Origin: JAEUNJ01 sp052035955
GTDB taxonomy: Bacteria > Pseudomonadota > Gammaproteobacteria > Burkholderiales > Rhodocyclaceae
DNA length: 44,799 nucleotides
NCBI GenBank assembly: GCA_052035955.1
Contig: JBPOHD010000004.1
Coordinates: 1-44,799, forward strand
Direction: 5' to 3'
This document shows, piece by piece, positions 36,301-42,418 of the stretch. A program made the position numbers and the translations under genes. The notes under the pieces were generated by a model, which had not been told where the DNA came from, ran no database searches, and saw only the letters and a list, made by a program, of their open reading frames with translations. Every line of letters starts with the position of its first letter. Positions within the stretch are counted from its first letter, which is position 1.

Positions 36301-37190
36301 TTCACGGCGGCCAGGGGTGCCCCGGGGTTGCGGATCACGACCTGGTCGATTCCCGACGTCGTCGCATTGAGCACCAGGGTCTGGCCGGCGATCCCCTGGA
36401 AGAACAGGGTGTCGTTGCCGACGCCGCCATCGAGGGACTCCTTGACGCCATATTCGGCCAGGGCACCGATGAAGAACCGGTCATCCCCCGCGCCGCCGAC
36501 CAGCGTGTCGTTTCCTCCACCCCCCGTGAGCGCATCGTTCCAGCCGCTGCCCGACAGCACGTTGTTTCCCGCATTCCCGGTCAGGGCGATGCCGGTGCCG
36601 TTCAGCAGGTTGTCGGCATAGATGTTCAGCGCCGTGGTGCCCGTGGCCGGGCCCAGCACGGCGGCTTCCACGTCCGTCAGGGACGACAGGATGAGGTTTG
36701 CGCCCGCCGTGGTGCTCGTGAAGACGATGGTGTCGTAGCCGTCCTCCCCGTCCGTGAGCTCCCCGTCCACGTGGTCGCCGGCCGCGGCGATGATGAAGCT
36801 GTCGTTGCCTTCGCCGCCGTAGAGCACGTCGGCCCCCTTGCCCCCGGTGATGGTGTCCGCGAAGGCCGTGCCGATGATCTCGTTGGCGCCGTTGTTGCCG
36901 GTGATCGCCAGGCCGTACCCCACCAGGGAGGCATCGACCGCCTCGGCCGTCGTGCCGGTGGTGACCGCCACGGCGCCGCTGCCCGTGCCGATGACCACGG
37001 ACTCCACGTTGGTCAGGTTGGCGCCGAGCAGCAGGTATTCGCCGATGGTGCTGGTGAAGCGGAGTTCGTCCAGGCCGCCCGCGCCATTGATGGCGCCGGC
37101 AATGGCATCCTCGGGATTTGCCACGAGGATCTGGTCGGCTGCCGCCGTGCCGAGGACATTGCTGATGCCGCTCTTGAGGAAAACGCTCAT
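33330..37190 (-). CDS. large RTX-type calcium-binding protein, probable type I secretion substrate
   Basis: This 1286-residue acidic protein has no Sec signal peptide. It has many GGxGxDxL/F nonapeptides, the calcium beta-roll motif, and ends with the hemolysin-type tail pattern YFVYDTTTGELYYSP and TLTGHPTLLASDI, expected of a C-terminal type I secretion signal. The rest is built from about eight modules of ~80-130 residues. Each has a strand near VE-x-hydrophobic-G-T-G, a segment like GLAITGNNGANEIIGTA, and RTX nonapeptides. No enzyme domain is recognisable; an adhesin, S-layer or matrix role is possible. No type I exporter genes are in the window. The ATG at 37190 has GGGAGG six bases before it. 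It is convergent with the AEC gene. Confidence 0.88.
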   Translation of the reverse strand: MSVFLKSGISNVLGTAAADQILVANPEDAIAGAINGAGGLDELRFTSTIGEYLLLGANLTNVESVVIGTGSGAVAVTTGTTAEAVDASLVGYGLAITGNNGANEIIGTAFADTITGGKGADVLYGGEGNDSFIIAAAGDHVDGELTDGEDGYDTIVFTSTTAGANLILSSLTDVEAAVLGPATGTTALNIYADNLLNGTGIALTGNAGNNVLSGSGWNDALTGGGGNDTLVGGAGDDRFFIGALAEYGVKESLDGGVGNDTLFFQGIAGQTLVLNATTSGIDQVVIRNPGAPLAAVNLDAHNVPANEGNGLALIGNDGPNVLIGTAGRDRLVGKGGNDVFLISAVSHFPENETILGGDGRDEIRFAATTPGETLVLEGRYVDGVEAIVIGTGVAPAAVATGTTALNVNASEQSQDIAYLGNAGPNNIQDGAGNGLLDGGAGNDTLKGGEGNDTLVGGAGSDSLDGGTGTGLLDGGAGNDTLKGGEGNDTLIGGADSDSLDGGNGTGLLDGGAGNDTIQGGDGDDTLVGGAGNDFLFGGTGSNVYLYRDAAEGGAGEVAATHPAGTNLLRFVGASGTLLVPTQGESENFQSIELVGATATSPIGVNAALWTVGVAITGNGGANAITGTAGNDTITGGAGADNLAGGPGNDRFVVASPADFAGDVYAGGIGADSVRLGTAGLYLFAASTTGIEVIDWSNPADTAAGAGVSGAALGTAVKIFGTAGANVLTGGAGNDTIVGGNGIDTMSGGAGNDTFLIVPSGFTAEDDGFGNITVFLSGDGVNLGALDLVNGGAGFDTLVFDTTTLGLPAGVQGLNLFSLPAASAANGGFEAVALAGSDNIGVWAADYATALVITGNEGDNHIVGTAGNDTINGGGGNDVFNVKGARTAGLDAFDGGDGYDYIGYYPTEDGETLAPAGLSGVETISMSDSPYAEGAAVAANFSAAASTNAMFIFGNAADNALNGSRFDDTIDGKGGNDSLIGGAGKDLLEGGSGDDVLAGGSGNDTLDGGAGNDVLVGNAGDDVFLDMQTTDVAIGGRGTDVLRFTGAGLTLNLPDFAITSIEGVDITGSGDNTLWGLDLGSIDLLGGPAPLTWTVDGDAGDRVQIASDESVMPSASDGYTLYVGTHSTVRIDQDIIIFHLVAGSDENEVLTGGAGNDYIWGGGGVDTLVAGAGNDTLSGGAGNDVFRLAAQTAYPSSSPDTIENFSSGIDRIELAALSFGPLPPGGDVDAHFNSSPGAVFTSVSDYFVYDTTTGELYYSPVGSAVAPALIATLTGHPTLLASDISMV
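35640..35895. repeat. 108-bp tandem repeat inside the RTX gene
   Basis: CCGGCGCCGCCGTCGAGCAG recurs at 35653, 35761 and 35869 with an exact 108-bp period. The unit encodes four RTX nonapeptides (GLLDGGAGN, DTLKGGEGN, DTLVGGAGS, DSLDGGTGT). High nucleotide identity suggests recent duplication within the gene. Confidence 0.88.
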
Positions 37191-37526
37191 GGGAGACCTC
37201 CCTGGACCTGCTATGGCGCCCGGCGTCCCGGCGGGCGAAGCGGAGACCCCGGCACCGGGGGCGGCCAAGGCGGTCGGGGAAGGTCATCCCTGGGGAACGG
37301 GGTCTCGGTTCCTGCCCGGCCGCAGCCTCGGGCGGCGGCCAATGGCATCGGGGCTCCTGCTCGGACGGCGCGCGAGCGATGCCGTCGGAGTATTGCACCG
37401 GCAAAATGATTAATCAAGAAAAGATCATGACGAAAATAAACGGCAGTCGTCGCCTGGCGGGCTTTCCCGAATTCGGGAGCGACGGGGGCGCGAACCGCAG
37501 CCCTCGGCCCACCGTTGCTCCGGCCC
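37191..37526. other. 336-base gap upstream of the RTX gene
   Basis: No gene is supported here. The RTX-proximal ~190 bases are GC-rich and would be the 5' leader of the RTX mRNA. The stretch 37390-37445 is clearly AT-richer than its surroundings and holds the candidate RTX promoter. The rest is spacer beyond the 3' end of the cytochrome gene. Confidence 0.6.
37389..37417 (-). promoter_or_regulatory. candidate RTX gene promoter
   Basis: On the minus strand, TTGATT (complement of 37412-37417), a 17-base spacer and AATACT (complement of 37389-37394) lie in an AT-rich island. Transcription from here would give a leader of about 190 bases before the RTX start. Confidence 0.4.
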
Positions 37527-38033
37527 TCACTTGAACCGGTAACCCGAATGGCAGGCCACGCAGGCGCCCGTGACCTGCGACAGCAGGTCGAGGGGCGGCT
37601 TCATGTCGCCCGTGGCGGCCGCGTCCCTGGCCGCGATCGCGAAGCGGCTGGCGCTGCGGTGCATGGCGGTGCCGGCATCCTGCATCCCCTTCGGCATGTA
37701 GCGGGCCACCTCGTGGGCCCCGTGCAGGCCGAGGGAACTCATGCCCAGCCTCTGCTCGGCGATGTCGGCGGCGCGGTCGTAGTCGGCCCTGGCCAGGGCC
37801 GACTGGATTTCCTGGAGGGCCAGCAGGTGGTCCCGCATGTTGGCCAGCGTGTGCTCGCGCAGGGCCTTCGGGAAACCGACCGCCTGCCGCGCCGGGGCGA
37901 CGGGTGCCGCCGCCCGGTGCCCTGCCGCCATGGCGTGGTCGGGGGCGTGGTGGGCGGCGTGATCGTGGGGCTGGGCGTAAGCGCCGAGGGCGCAGAATGC
38001 CGCCGCCGCGGCGACGATGCGGGCACGGGTCAT
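37527..38033 (-). CDS. periplasmic class II c-type cytochrome (cytochrome c'/c556-like)
   Basis: This 168-residue protein has a Sec signal peptide (about 1-21, ending GAYAQ). A His-, Asp- and Ala-rich linker follows (PHDHAAHHAPDHAMAAGH), then a four-helix cytochrome c' type domain with the heme motif CVACH close to the C-terminus (GACVACHSGYRFK), as usual for this class. Likely roles are electron transfer or binding of NO or CO in the periplasm. The ATG at 38033 is supported by GGAGGATTCC before it; an upstream GTG-type extension is unlikely. It is divergent from the flavoprotein gene, with 278 bases between them. Confidence 0.87.
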   Translation of the reverse strand: MTRARIVAAAAAFCALGAYAQPHDHAAHHAPDHAMAAGHRAAAPVAPARQAVGFPKALREHTLANMRDHLLALQEIQSALARADYDRAADIAEQRLGMSSLGLHGAHEVARYMPKGMQDAGTAMHRSASRFAIAARDAAATGDMKPPLDLLSQVTGACVACHSGYRFK

Positions 38034-38213
38034 GGAATCCTCCGGGGTTGGTGGGCGGTCGCGAACCGGCAAACTGCCGGCTGCCGAGGGGGTCGATGAT
38101 ATGGGAAAGGCGCGCCGGCCCGCCGTTCCGGTTGGCCTGCCGCAAAGCGGCGCGTGCCGGGATTGGCCCCCCGGCCGCCTGCACTTTCGTTGGTGGGGCC
38201 ATCACCCATTTTC

Positions 38214-38243
38214 ATGACGACGGCCAGCGTCCGTCGCTACAAT
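38214..38243 (+). promoter_or_regulatory. candidate promoter of the flavoprotein gene
   Basis: ATGACG (38214-38219), an 18-base spacer and TACAAT (38238-38243) form a sigma-70-like promoter about 70 bases before the start codon. Confidence 0.45.
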
Positions 38244-38311
38244 GCCGGTCGGGCGCGGCGGGAGACCGCGCCGCAGCGGCGACCGGAAAAACCATCAGCG
38301 GAGGAATCAGC

Positions 38312-39163
38312 ATGATCGCAGGCCATGAAATGGAGGACGGGCGGCTCTACACGGGTACCCTGGTCCGCTCCGACCGCATCACCCCCACCGCCTCCCCGGA
38401 AGAGGTCCGCAACATGGTCTTCCGCACCCAGGACCTCTCCTTCGACGGCCGCACCGGCCAGTGCGTCCGCGTCCTGGCCCCCGGCCAGTTCGGCAATCGC
38501 TACCACGCGCGCCTCTATTCCATCGCCGAGGTGGACGACGAACACGACTACACCGAGTTCGCCCTCTGCGTGCGCCGCTGCAACTATGTGGACGACTTCA
38601 ACGGCCAGGAATATCCCGGCGTCGCCTCCAACTACCTCTGCGACCTGCGGCCCGGCGCGGCGATCCAGTTCGTCGGTCCCATCGGCTATCCCTTCGCCGT
38701 CCCCGACGACCGCGATGCCGACATCCTGATGATCGGCATGGGCACCGGCATCGCCCCCTTCCGCGGGCTGGTCCGCGAGATATACCGCCAGGGCGGCGGC
38801 TGGGGCGGCCGGGTGCGCCTGTTCCACGGCGCCAGGAGCGGCCTCGAGATGCTCTACATGAACGACGAGAACAAGGACCTGGCCCTCTACTACGACCAGC
38901 CCACCTTCAAGGCCTTCCAGGCCGTCAGCCCGCGCCCGGCCTTCGACGCCCCGATCGCCCTCGACCGCAGCATCGCCGACAACGCCGCCGAGGTCTGGAG
39001 CATGCTGAAGAAGCCGGGCACCCGGGTTTTCATCGCCGGCAGCGAAACCATCTTCGCCCGGGTCGAAAAGGCCCTCTCCGAAACGGCGGACTCGGCCGAC
39101 GAATGGACCGCCGTCCATGATGCGATCGTCGAGGACGGTCGCTGGCAATCGATCCTGTATTGA
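38312..39163 (+). CDS. ferredoxin-NADP reductase-like flavoprotein
   Basis: This 283-residue enzyme of the plant-type FNR fold has the FAD-binding pattern ARLYSIAEV and a second FAD contact near VASNYLCDLRPG. The NAD(P)-binding loop is MIGMGTGIAPFRGLVREI, with VRLFHGARSGLEMLYMND, and the end is EDGRWQSILY. It probably moves electrons between NADPH and ferredoxin or a related carrier. No iron-sulfur or oxygenase domain is attached. CGGAGGAATCAGC before the ATG at 38312 is a good ribosome-binding site. An unknown gene follows 25 bases later, probably in the same transcript. Confidence 0.85.
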   Translation: MIAGHEMEDGRLYTGTLVRSDRITPTASPEEVRNMVFRTQDLSFDGRTGQCVRVLAPGQFGNRYHARLYSIAEVDDEHDYTEFALCVRRCNYVDDFNGQEYPGVASNYLCDLRPGAAIQFVGPIGYPFAVPDDRDADILMIGMGTGIAPFRGLVREIYRQGGGWGGRVRLFHGARSGLEMLYMNDENKDLALYYDQPTFKAFQAVSPRPAFDAPIALDRSIADNAAEVWSMLKKPGTRVFIAGSETIFARVEKALSETADSADEWTAVHDAIVEDGRWQSILY

Positions 39164-39188
39164 AGCCGGCGGATTTCGCGCCGCGCCG

Positions 39189-39929
39189 ATGATTCCCGGC
39201 CGCCTGCTCGGGCAGGCACTGGCGGCCCACGGCGGCCCGGACGCCTGGCGCCGGGTCGATCGCATCGAGGCCGCCCTCTCCTCCGGCGGCCTCGCCTTCG
39301 CCATGCACGGCCAAGGTGCCGCCCTGCTCGGCCTGCGCGCCTGCGTCCATCCCCACCGGCGCCGGGTGGAACTGGCCGGCTACACCGGCCACGGCCGGAC
39401 CGGACACTGGACACCGGACCGGGTGACGATCCGCGACGCCGGCGGCAACGCCCTCGCCGACCGGGATTTCCCCCGCCGCAGCTTCGACCGCCTGGGCAGG
39501 CTGGTCCGCTGGGATGCCCTGGACATGCTCTACTTCGCCGGCTATGCCCTGTGGAACTACCTCTCCTTCCCCTTCCTGCTCGCCGAGCCCGGCGTCGTCG
39601 TGGCCGAGGCGGCGCCACTGCCGGGCGCCGGCAACGGCCGGCTGGTCGTCGACTTCCCGGGGGACTTTCCCACCCACAGCCGGCGCCAGGTCTTCCACCT
39701 GGACGATGCCGGCCGGCTGCTGCGCCACGATTACACGGCCGACGTCATCGGCCCCTTCGCCACCGCCGCCAACCTCTGCCTGGCCGGCGAGGCGGTCGAC
39801 GGGCTGCGCTTCTACACCCGCCGGCGCGTCGTGCCGCGCTTCGGGGACAACCTGTTGCTGCCGGGCCCGACGCTGGTCTGGATCGAGATCGACGACCTGC
39901 GGGTCATCAAAGACCGGTCCGCCGCCTGA
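39189..39929 (+). CDS. protein of unknown function
   Basis: I do not recognise this 246-residue protein. It has no signal peptide and no clear membrane helix. The beginning, LAAHGGPDAWRRVDRIEAAL, followed by alternating strands (FAMHGQGAALLGLRACVHP; RRVELAGYTG; RLVVDFPGDFP; RQVFHLDDAGRLLRHDYTAD), looks like an all-beta fold, loosely reminiscent of LolA-like half-barrels, though without an export signal. It follows the flavoprotein gene closely. Pro-, Arg- and Ala-rich codon use is like that of its neighbours. Confidence 0.7.
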   Translation: MIPGRLLGQALAAHGGPDAWRRVDRIEAALSSGGLAFAMHGQGAALLGLRACVHPHRRRVELAGYTGHGRTGHWTPDRVTIRDAGGNALADRDFPRRSFDRLGRLVRWDALDMLYFAGYALWNYLSFPFLLAEPGVVVAEAAPLPGAGNGRLVVDFPGDFPTHSRRQVFHLDDAGRLLRHDYTADVIGPFATAANLCLAGEAVDGLRFYTRRRVVPRFGDNLLLPGPTLVWIEIDDLRVIKDRSAA

Positions 39930-39944
39930 CCTTGCCCGGCGGAC
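39917..39944. terminator. hairpin over the stop codon, between convergent genes
   Basis: GTCCGCCG (39917-39924) pairs with CGGCGGAC (39937-39944) around the stop codon of the unknown gene. No T-run follows. It may act as a weak bidirectional terminator between the two convergent genes; a further GTCCGCCG at 39987-39994 could compete for pairing. Confidence 0.35.
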
Positions 39945-39982
39945 GCAGCGGTCGTTAGGGATGCCCGCGGCGCCCTCGTAGA

Positions 39983-40720
39983 TCAGGTCCGCCGACGCAG
40001 CGCCGCGAAGCCGGGTGGTTCCCATTCGCGCATGGCCAGCAGCAGCCCGGTGCCGCGCCTGGCCGCCAGGGGAAGGTCGAGCGCCTGGTCGTGCAGGGCG
40101 CCGAGTTTTCGCCGCAGGGATTCCATTTCCGATCTCAGTTCGGCCACCCCGGCCGGCGTCAGCATCGCGCTGAGGAAGGCCATCTCCTCGTCCTGGTCGG
40201 AAAAGGGGCTGGCCAGGAAGTCCTCCTGGCCCTCGCGGCGAAAGTAGCTCTGGATCGGCCCGCCCGGCAGCCAGGCGAAATCCCGCGCGACGCGGATGCG
40301 GATGCGGTTTCCCGGCGCGAGCTCGATCAACCCCAGGGCGTCGAGGCGGAGCAGGCGCTGCACGCATTCGGCCTCCGTCAGCCGGTATGCCGAAAGAATG
40401 TCCGACAGCGTCCAGTGGTTGAGGGCGCAGACGGTCACCAGCAACAGCCGGACGTCGGAGACCAGTTCCTTCTCCTGGCGCGCCGTGAGCGTGCTCAGGC
40501 GCGGCTCCTCGGCCGCGGCCTGGCGGGCCAGTTCGGCCAGCGAATAGCCGGCCAGTTCGGCAACGGCCGCCAGGCGCGGCAGCACGATGCGGCCGGAGGC
40601 GAACATCCGCTTCACGCTGGGTTCCGACAGGGATAGCGCCCTTCCCACGTCGCGATAGGTCAGGCCCCTGGCTCTCAGCAGGCGTTTCAGCGTGGCGAGG
40701 ATTCGGGCCGTCTCCGTCAT
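39983..40720 (-). CDS. XRE-type HTH transcriptional regulator
   Basis: This 245-residue regulator has an N-terminal XRE-type helix-turn-helix (LTYRDVGRALSLSEPSVKRMF). A longer helical region follows that includes what may be a second winged-helix-like segment (TLSDILSAYRLTEAECVQRLLRLDALGLIEL). The C-terminal third has heptad-like leucines (LRSEMESLRRKLGALHDQALDL) suitable for dimerisation. It is encoded divergently from the CREST gene, 118 bases apart, so it is the likely controller of that gene set and of itself. No ligand domain is recognised. Confidence 0.8.
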   Translation of the reverse strand: MTETARILATLKRLLRARGLTYRDVGRALSLSEPSVKRMFASGRIVLPRLAAVAELAGYSLAELARQAAAEEPRLSTLTARQEKELVSDVRLLLVTVCALNHWTLSDILSAYRLTEAECVQRLLRLDALGLIELAPGNRIRIRVARDFAWLPGGPIQSYFRREGQEDFLASPFSDQDEEMAFLSAMLTPAGVAELRSEMESLRRKLGALHDQALDLPLAARRGTGLLLAMREWEPPGFAALRRRT

Positions 40721-40728
40721 GGACGGAA

Positions 40729-40747
40729 AGTATCATTTTTCGATACT
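40729..40747. promoter_or_regulatory. palindromic operator candidate next to the HTH gene
   Basis: AGTATC-N7-GATACT, a perfect 6-bp dyad, lies only eight bases upstream of the HTH gene start. The position suits autoregulation. Confidence 0.5.
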
Positions 40748-40762
40748 GGTTGGCACACATGG

Positions 40763-40776
40763 CGCGACTTGTCGCG
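40763..40776. promoter_or_regulatory. second palindrome in the divergent control region
   Basis: CGCGAC-TT-GTCGCG is a perfect 14-bp palindrome 62 bases before the CREST gene start. It differs in sequence from the AGTATC dyad, so it may be bound by another protein or form a leader hairpin. Confidence 0.4.
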
Positions 40777-40838
40777 AACGAGTTTCGAATGACGACACCC
40801 TTTGGCAAGCTGGCGATGTCTTCCACCCAGGAGTTGCC

Positions 40839-41657
40839 ATGAATCCCGTACTCGCCCGCCTTCCCCTCTGGATCACCCTCGCCCTCGTCGCCGTCCTGGT
40901 CCTGGTCGGCCCCATCGCCCAGCCGGCCGCTTACCATGCCTTTGCCGACGATACCCTCGTCATGGGGATTCCGCGTGCCGCCGACGTCCTCTCCAACCTG
41001 GGTTTCGCCGTCGTCGCCCTCTGGGGCTTTCACCGGCTGCGCCCGCATCGGAACCATCCGGCGCTGGCCCCGGGCTGGGCCGGCTACCGGCTGTTCCTCC
41101 TCGGCCTCCTGGGGACGGCCGCCGGGTCGGCCTTCTACCACTGGGCGCCCGACGACGCCCGCCTGGTCTGGGACCGCCTGCCCATCGCCCTGGCCTGTGG
41201 CGGCCTGCTGGCAGCGGTGGCCTCCGAGACGCGTCGCGAGGCCGACGGCCGCGCGCGGGCCGCCCTCCTTGCCCTGGCCGCCGTGCTCAGCGTCGCCTGG
41301 TGGGTGTGGACCGGCGCCCGCGGCCAGGGCGACCTGCGTCCCTACCTGCTGCTCCAGGCCGCTCCCCTCGTCCTCGTTCCCGTCTGGCAGGCGATCCGCC
41401 CGACACCGGCCAGGGACCGCCTCTGGTTCGCCGTCGCCCTCCTGCTCTACGTCCTCGCCAAGGCCGCCGAGCTGCACGACCACGGGATCCTGGCCTTCAC
41501 CGGCACGCTCAGCGGCCATACCCTGAAGCACCTCCTCGCCACGGCCGCCGCCGCCGTCCTGGTCGGCCGGTTGGCGGCACGGACCCGCGCCGCCGGGACG
41601 GGTGCCCCGGCCAGGACGCTTGCCCTGGCACTCGCGGGCCCGGCCGTCCGCAACTGA
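40839..41657 (+). CDS. CREST superfamily membrane hydrolase (alkaline ceramidase-like)
   Basis: This 272-residue protein with about seven membrane helices shows the full CREST signature. The S-x3-H motif with a downstream Asp is GSAFYHWAPDDARLVWDRLP, and the late H-x3-H is GHTLKHLLA. An early conserved acidic/Asn region (RAADVLSNLGFAVVALWG) is also as in alkaline ceramidases and related proteins. These residues hold a catalytic metal, usually zinc, for amide or ester hydrolysis inside the membrane. The substrate in this bacterium is unknown. CAGGAG before the ATG at 40839 supports the start. It is the first of three tightly packed genes. Confidence 0.82.
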   Translation: MNPVLARLPLWITLALVAVLVLVGPIAQPAAYHAFADDTLVMGIPRAADVLSNLGFAVVALWGFHRLRPHRNHPALAPGWAGYRLFLLGLLGTAAGSAFYHWAPDDARLVWDRLPIALACGGLLAAVASETRREADGRARAALLALAAVLSVAWWVWTGARGQGDLRPYLLLQAAPLVLVPVWQAIRPTPARDRLWFAVALLLYVLAKAAELHDHGILAFTGTLSGHTLKHLLATAAAAVLVGRLAARTRAAGTGAPARTLALALAGPAVRN

Positions 41658-41665
41658 GGTCCGCC

Positions 41666-42418
41666 ATGCGCCTCGAGAAATGGTATGCGGATGTCGTCAC
41701 CCGGGACGGGCCTGGCATCCTCTATCGAGCCAACCTGTCGCTGGGGCTCCTGACCCTGGGTTACGCCGCGGAGCTGGATGCCGGCGGCCGGCTCCGCTCC
41801 CGCATCGGGATGGGGAGCGTGGGGCTGCCGTGGGGGGAGGTCGTCTCCCTGCACTGGCCCGCCGCCGGACCGGAGTCTCCGGCCGTCTGGCACGGGCCCG
41901 CCTCGCGGCCCGAGATACTCTGGGCCGATGGGGTCCGGAAGGTGACCTGGGATCCCGTCGTCACGAACGGCGAGGTGACCGACCCGGACGGCAAGGTCCT
42001 CGGCCGCGGTTATGCCGAACGGCTGGTCCTGGACCTCCCGCCCTGGGCCCTGGGGCTGGACCGCCTGCGCTGGGGCCGCTTCTGCGGCCGCCGCCACAGC
42101 CTGGTCTGGATCGAGTGGCAGGGCCGGCGCCCCGGGCGCTGGGCCCGGCTCGACGGATTGCCGGCGCTCCTGCGCGAGGCCGGCCCGGACGCCGTCGTCG
42201 CCGACGGTGCCCGACTGGCCATCGGGCCAGGGCGGACCATCGTCGGCGAATCCCTGGGCACCGGGGCGCTGGCCGTACTCGGCCCCCTGAAGTACATCGC
42301 CGCCCCGCGCTTCCTGGCCGGGGTGGAGCGCAAGTGGTTCGCCGCCGGCGAACTCGATCTGCCCGGCGGCGGCACCGACGCGGGCCACGTGATCCACGAG
42401 GAGGTGACATGGACATGA
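41666..42418 (+). CDS. unknown protein, possibly lipocalin/CrtC-like
   Basis: This 250-residue protein has no signal peptide. It is rich in short strands with Trp, Gly and Arg (EKWYADVVTRDGPGILYRA; GRGYAERLVLDLPPWALGLD; RLRWGRFCGRRHSLVWIEWQG). The GRGY...LRWGR...SLVWIEW pattern is weakly reminiscent of AttH/CrtC-type lipocalin-fold proteins, but I cannot confirm this. It lies eight bases after the CREST gene, and its 3' end overlaps the fusion gene by ten bases. The three therefore probably act together, perhaps with this protein handling a lipid. Confidence 0.7.
   Translation: MRLEKWYADVVTRDGPGILYRANLSLGLLTLGYAAELDAGGRLRSRIGMGSVGLPWGEVVSLHWPAAGPESPAVWHGPASRPEILWADGVRKVTWDPVVTNGEVTDPDGKVLGRGYAERLVLDLPPWALGLDRLRWGRFCGRRHSLVWIEWQGRRPGRWARLDGLPALLREAGPDAVVADGARLAIGPGRTIVGESLGTGALAVLGPLKYIAAPRFLAGVERKWFAAGELDLPGGGTDAGHVIHEEVTWT

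Noticed and set aside
33366..37409. A 1347-codon open frame on the plus strand opposite the RTX gene
   Set aside because: It is an antisense shadow produced by high GC and the repetitive RTX codons. The minus strand has clear RTX motifs and a ribosome-binding site; the plus strand has no family pattern.
40741..40790. A sigma-54 promoter suggested by TGGCAC in the HTH-CREST gap
   Set aside because: No GC/TTGC-type -12 element follows at the required spacing.
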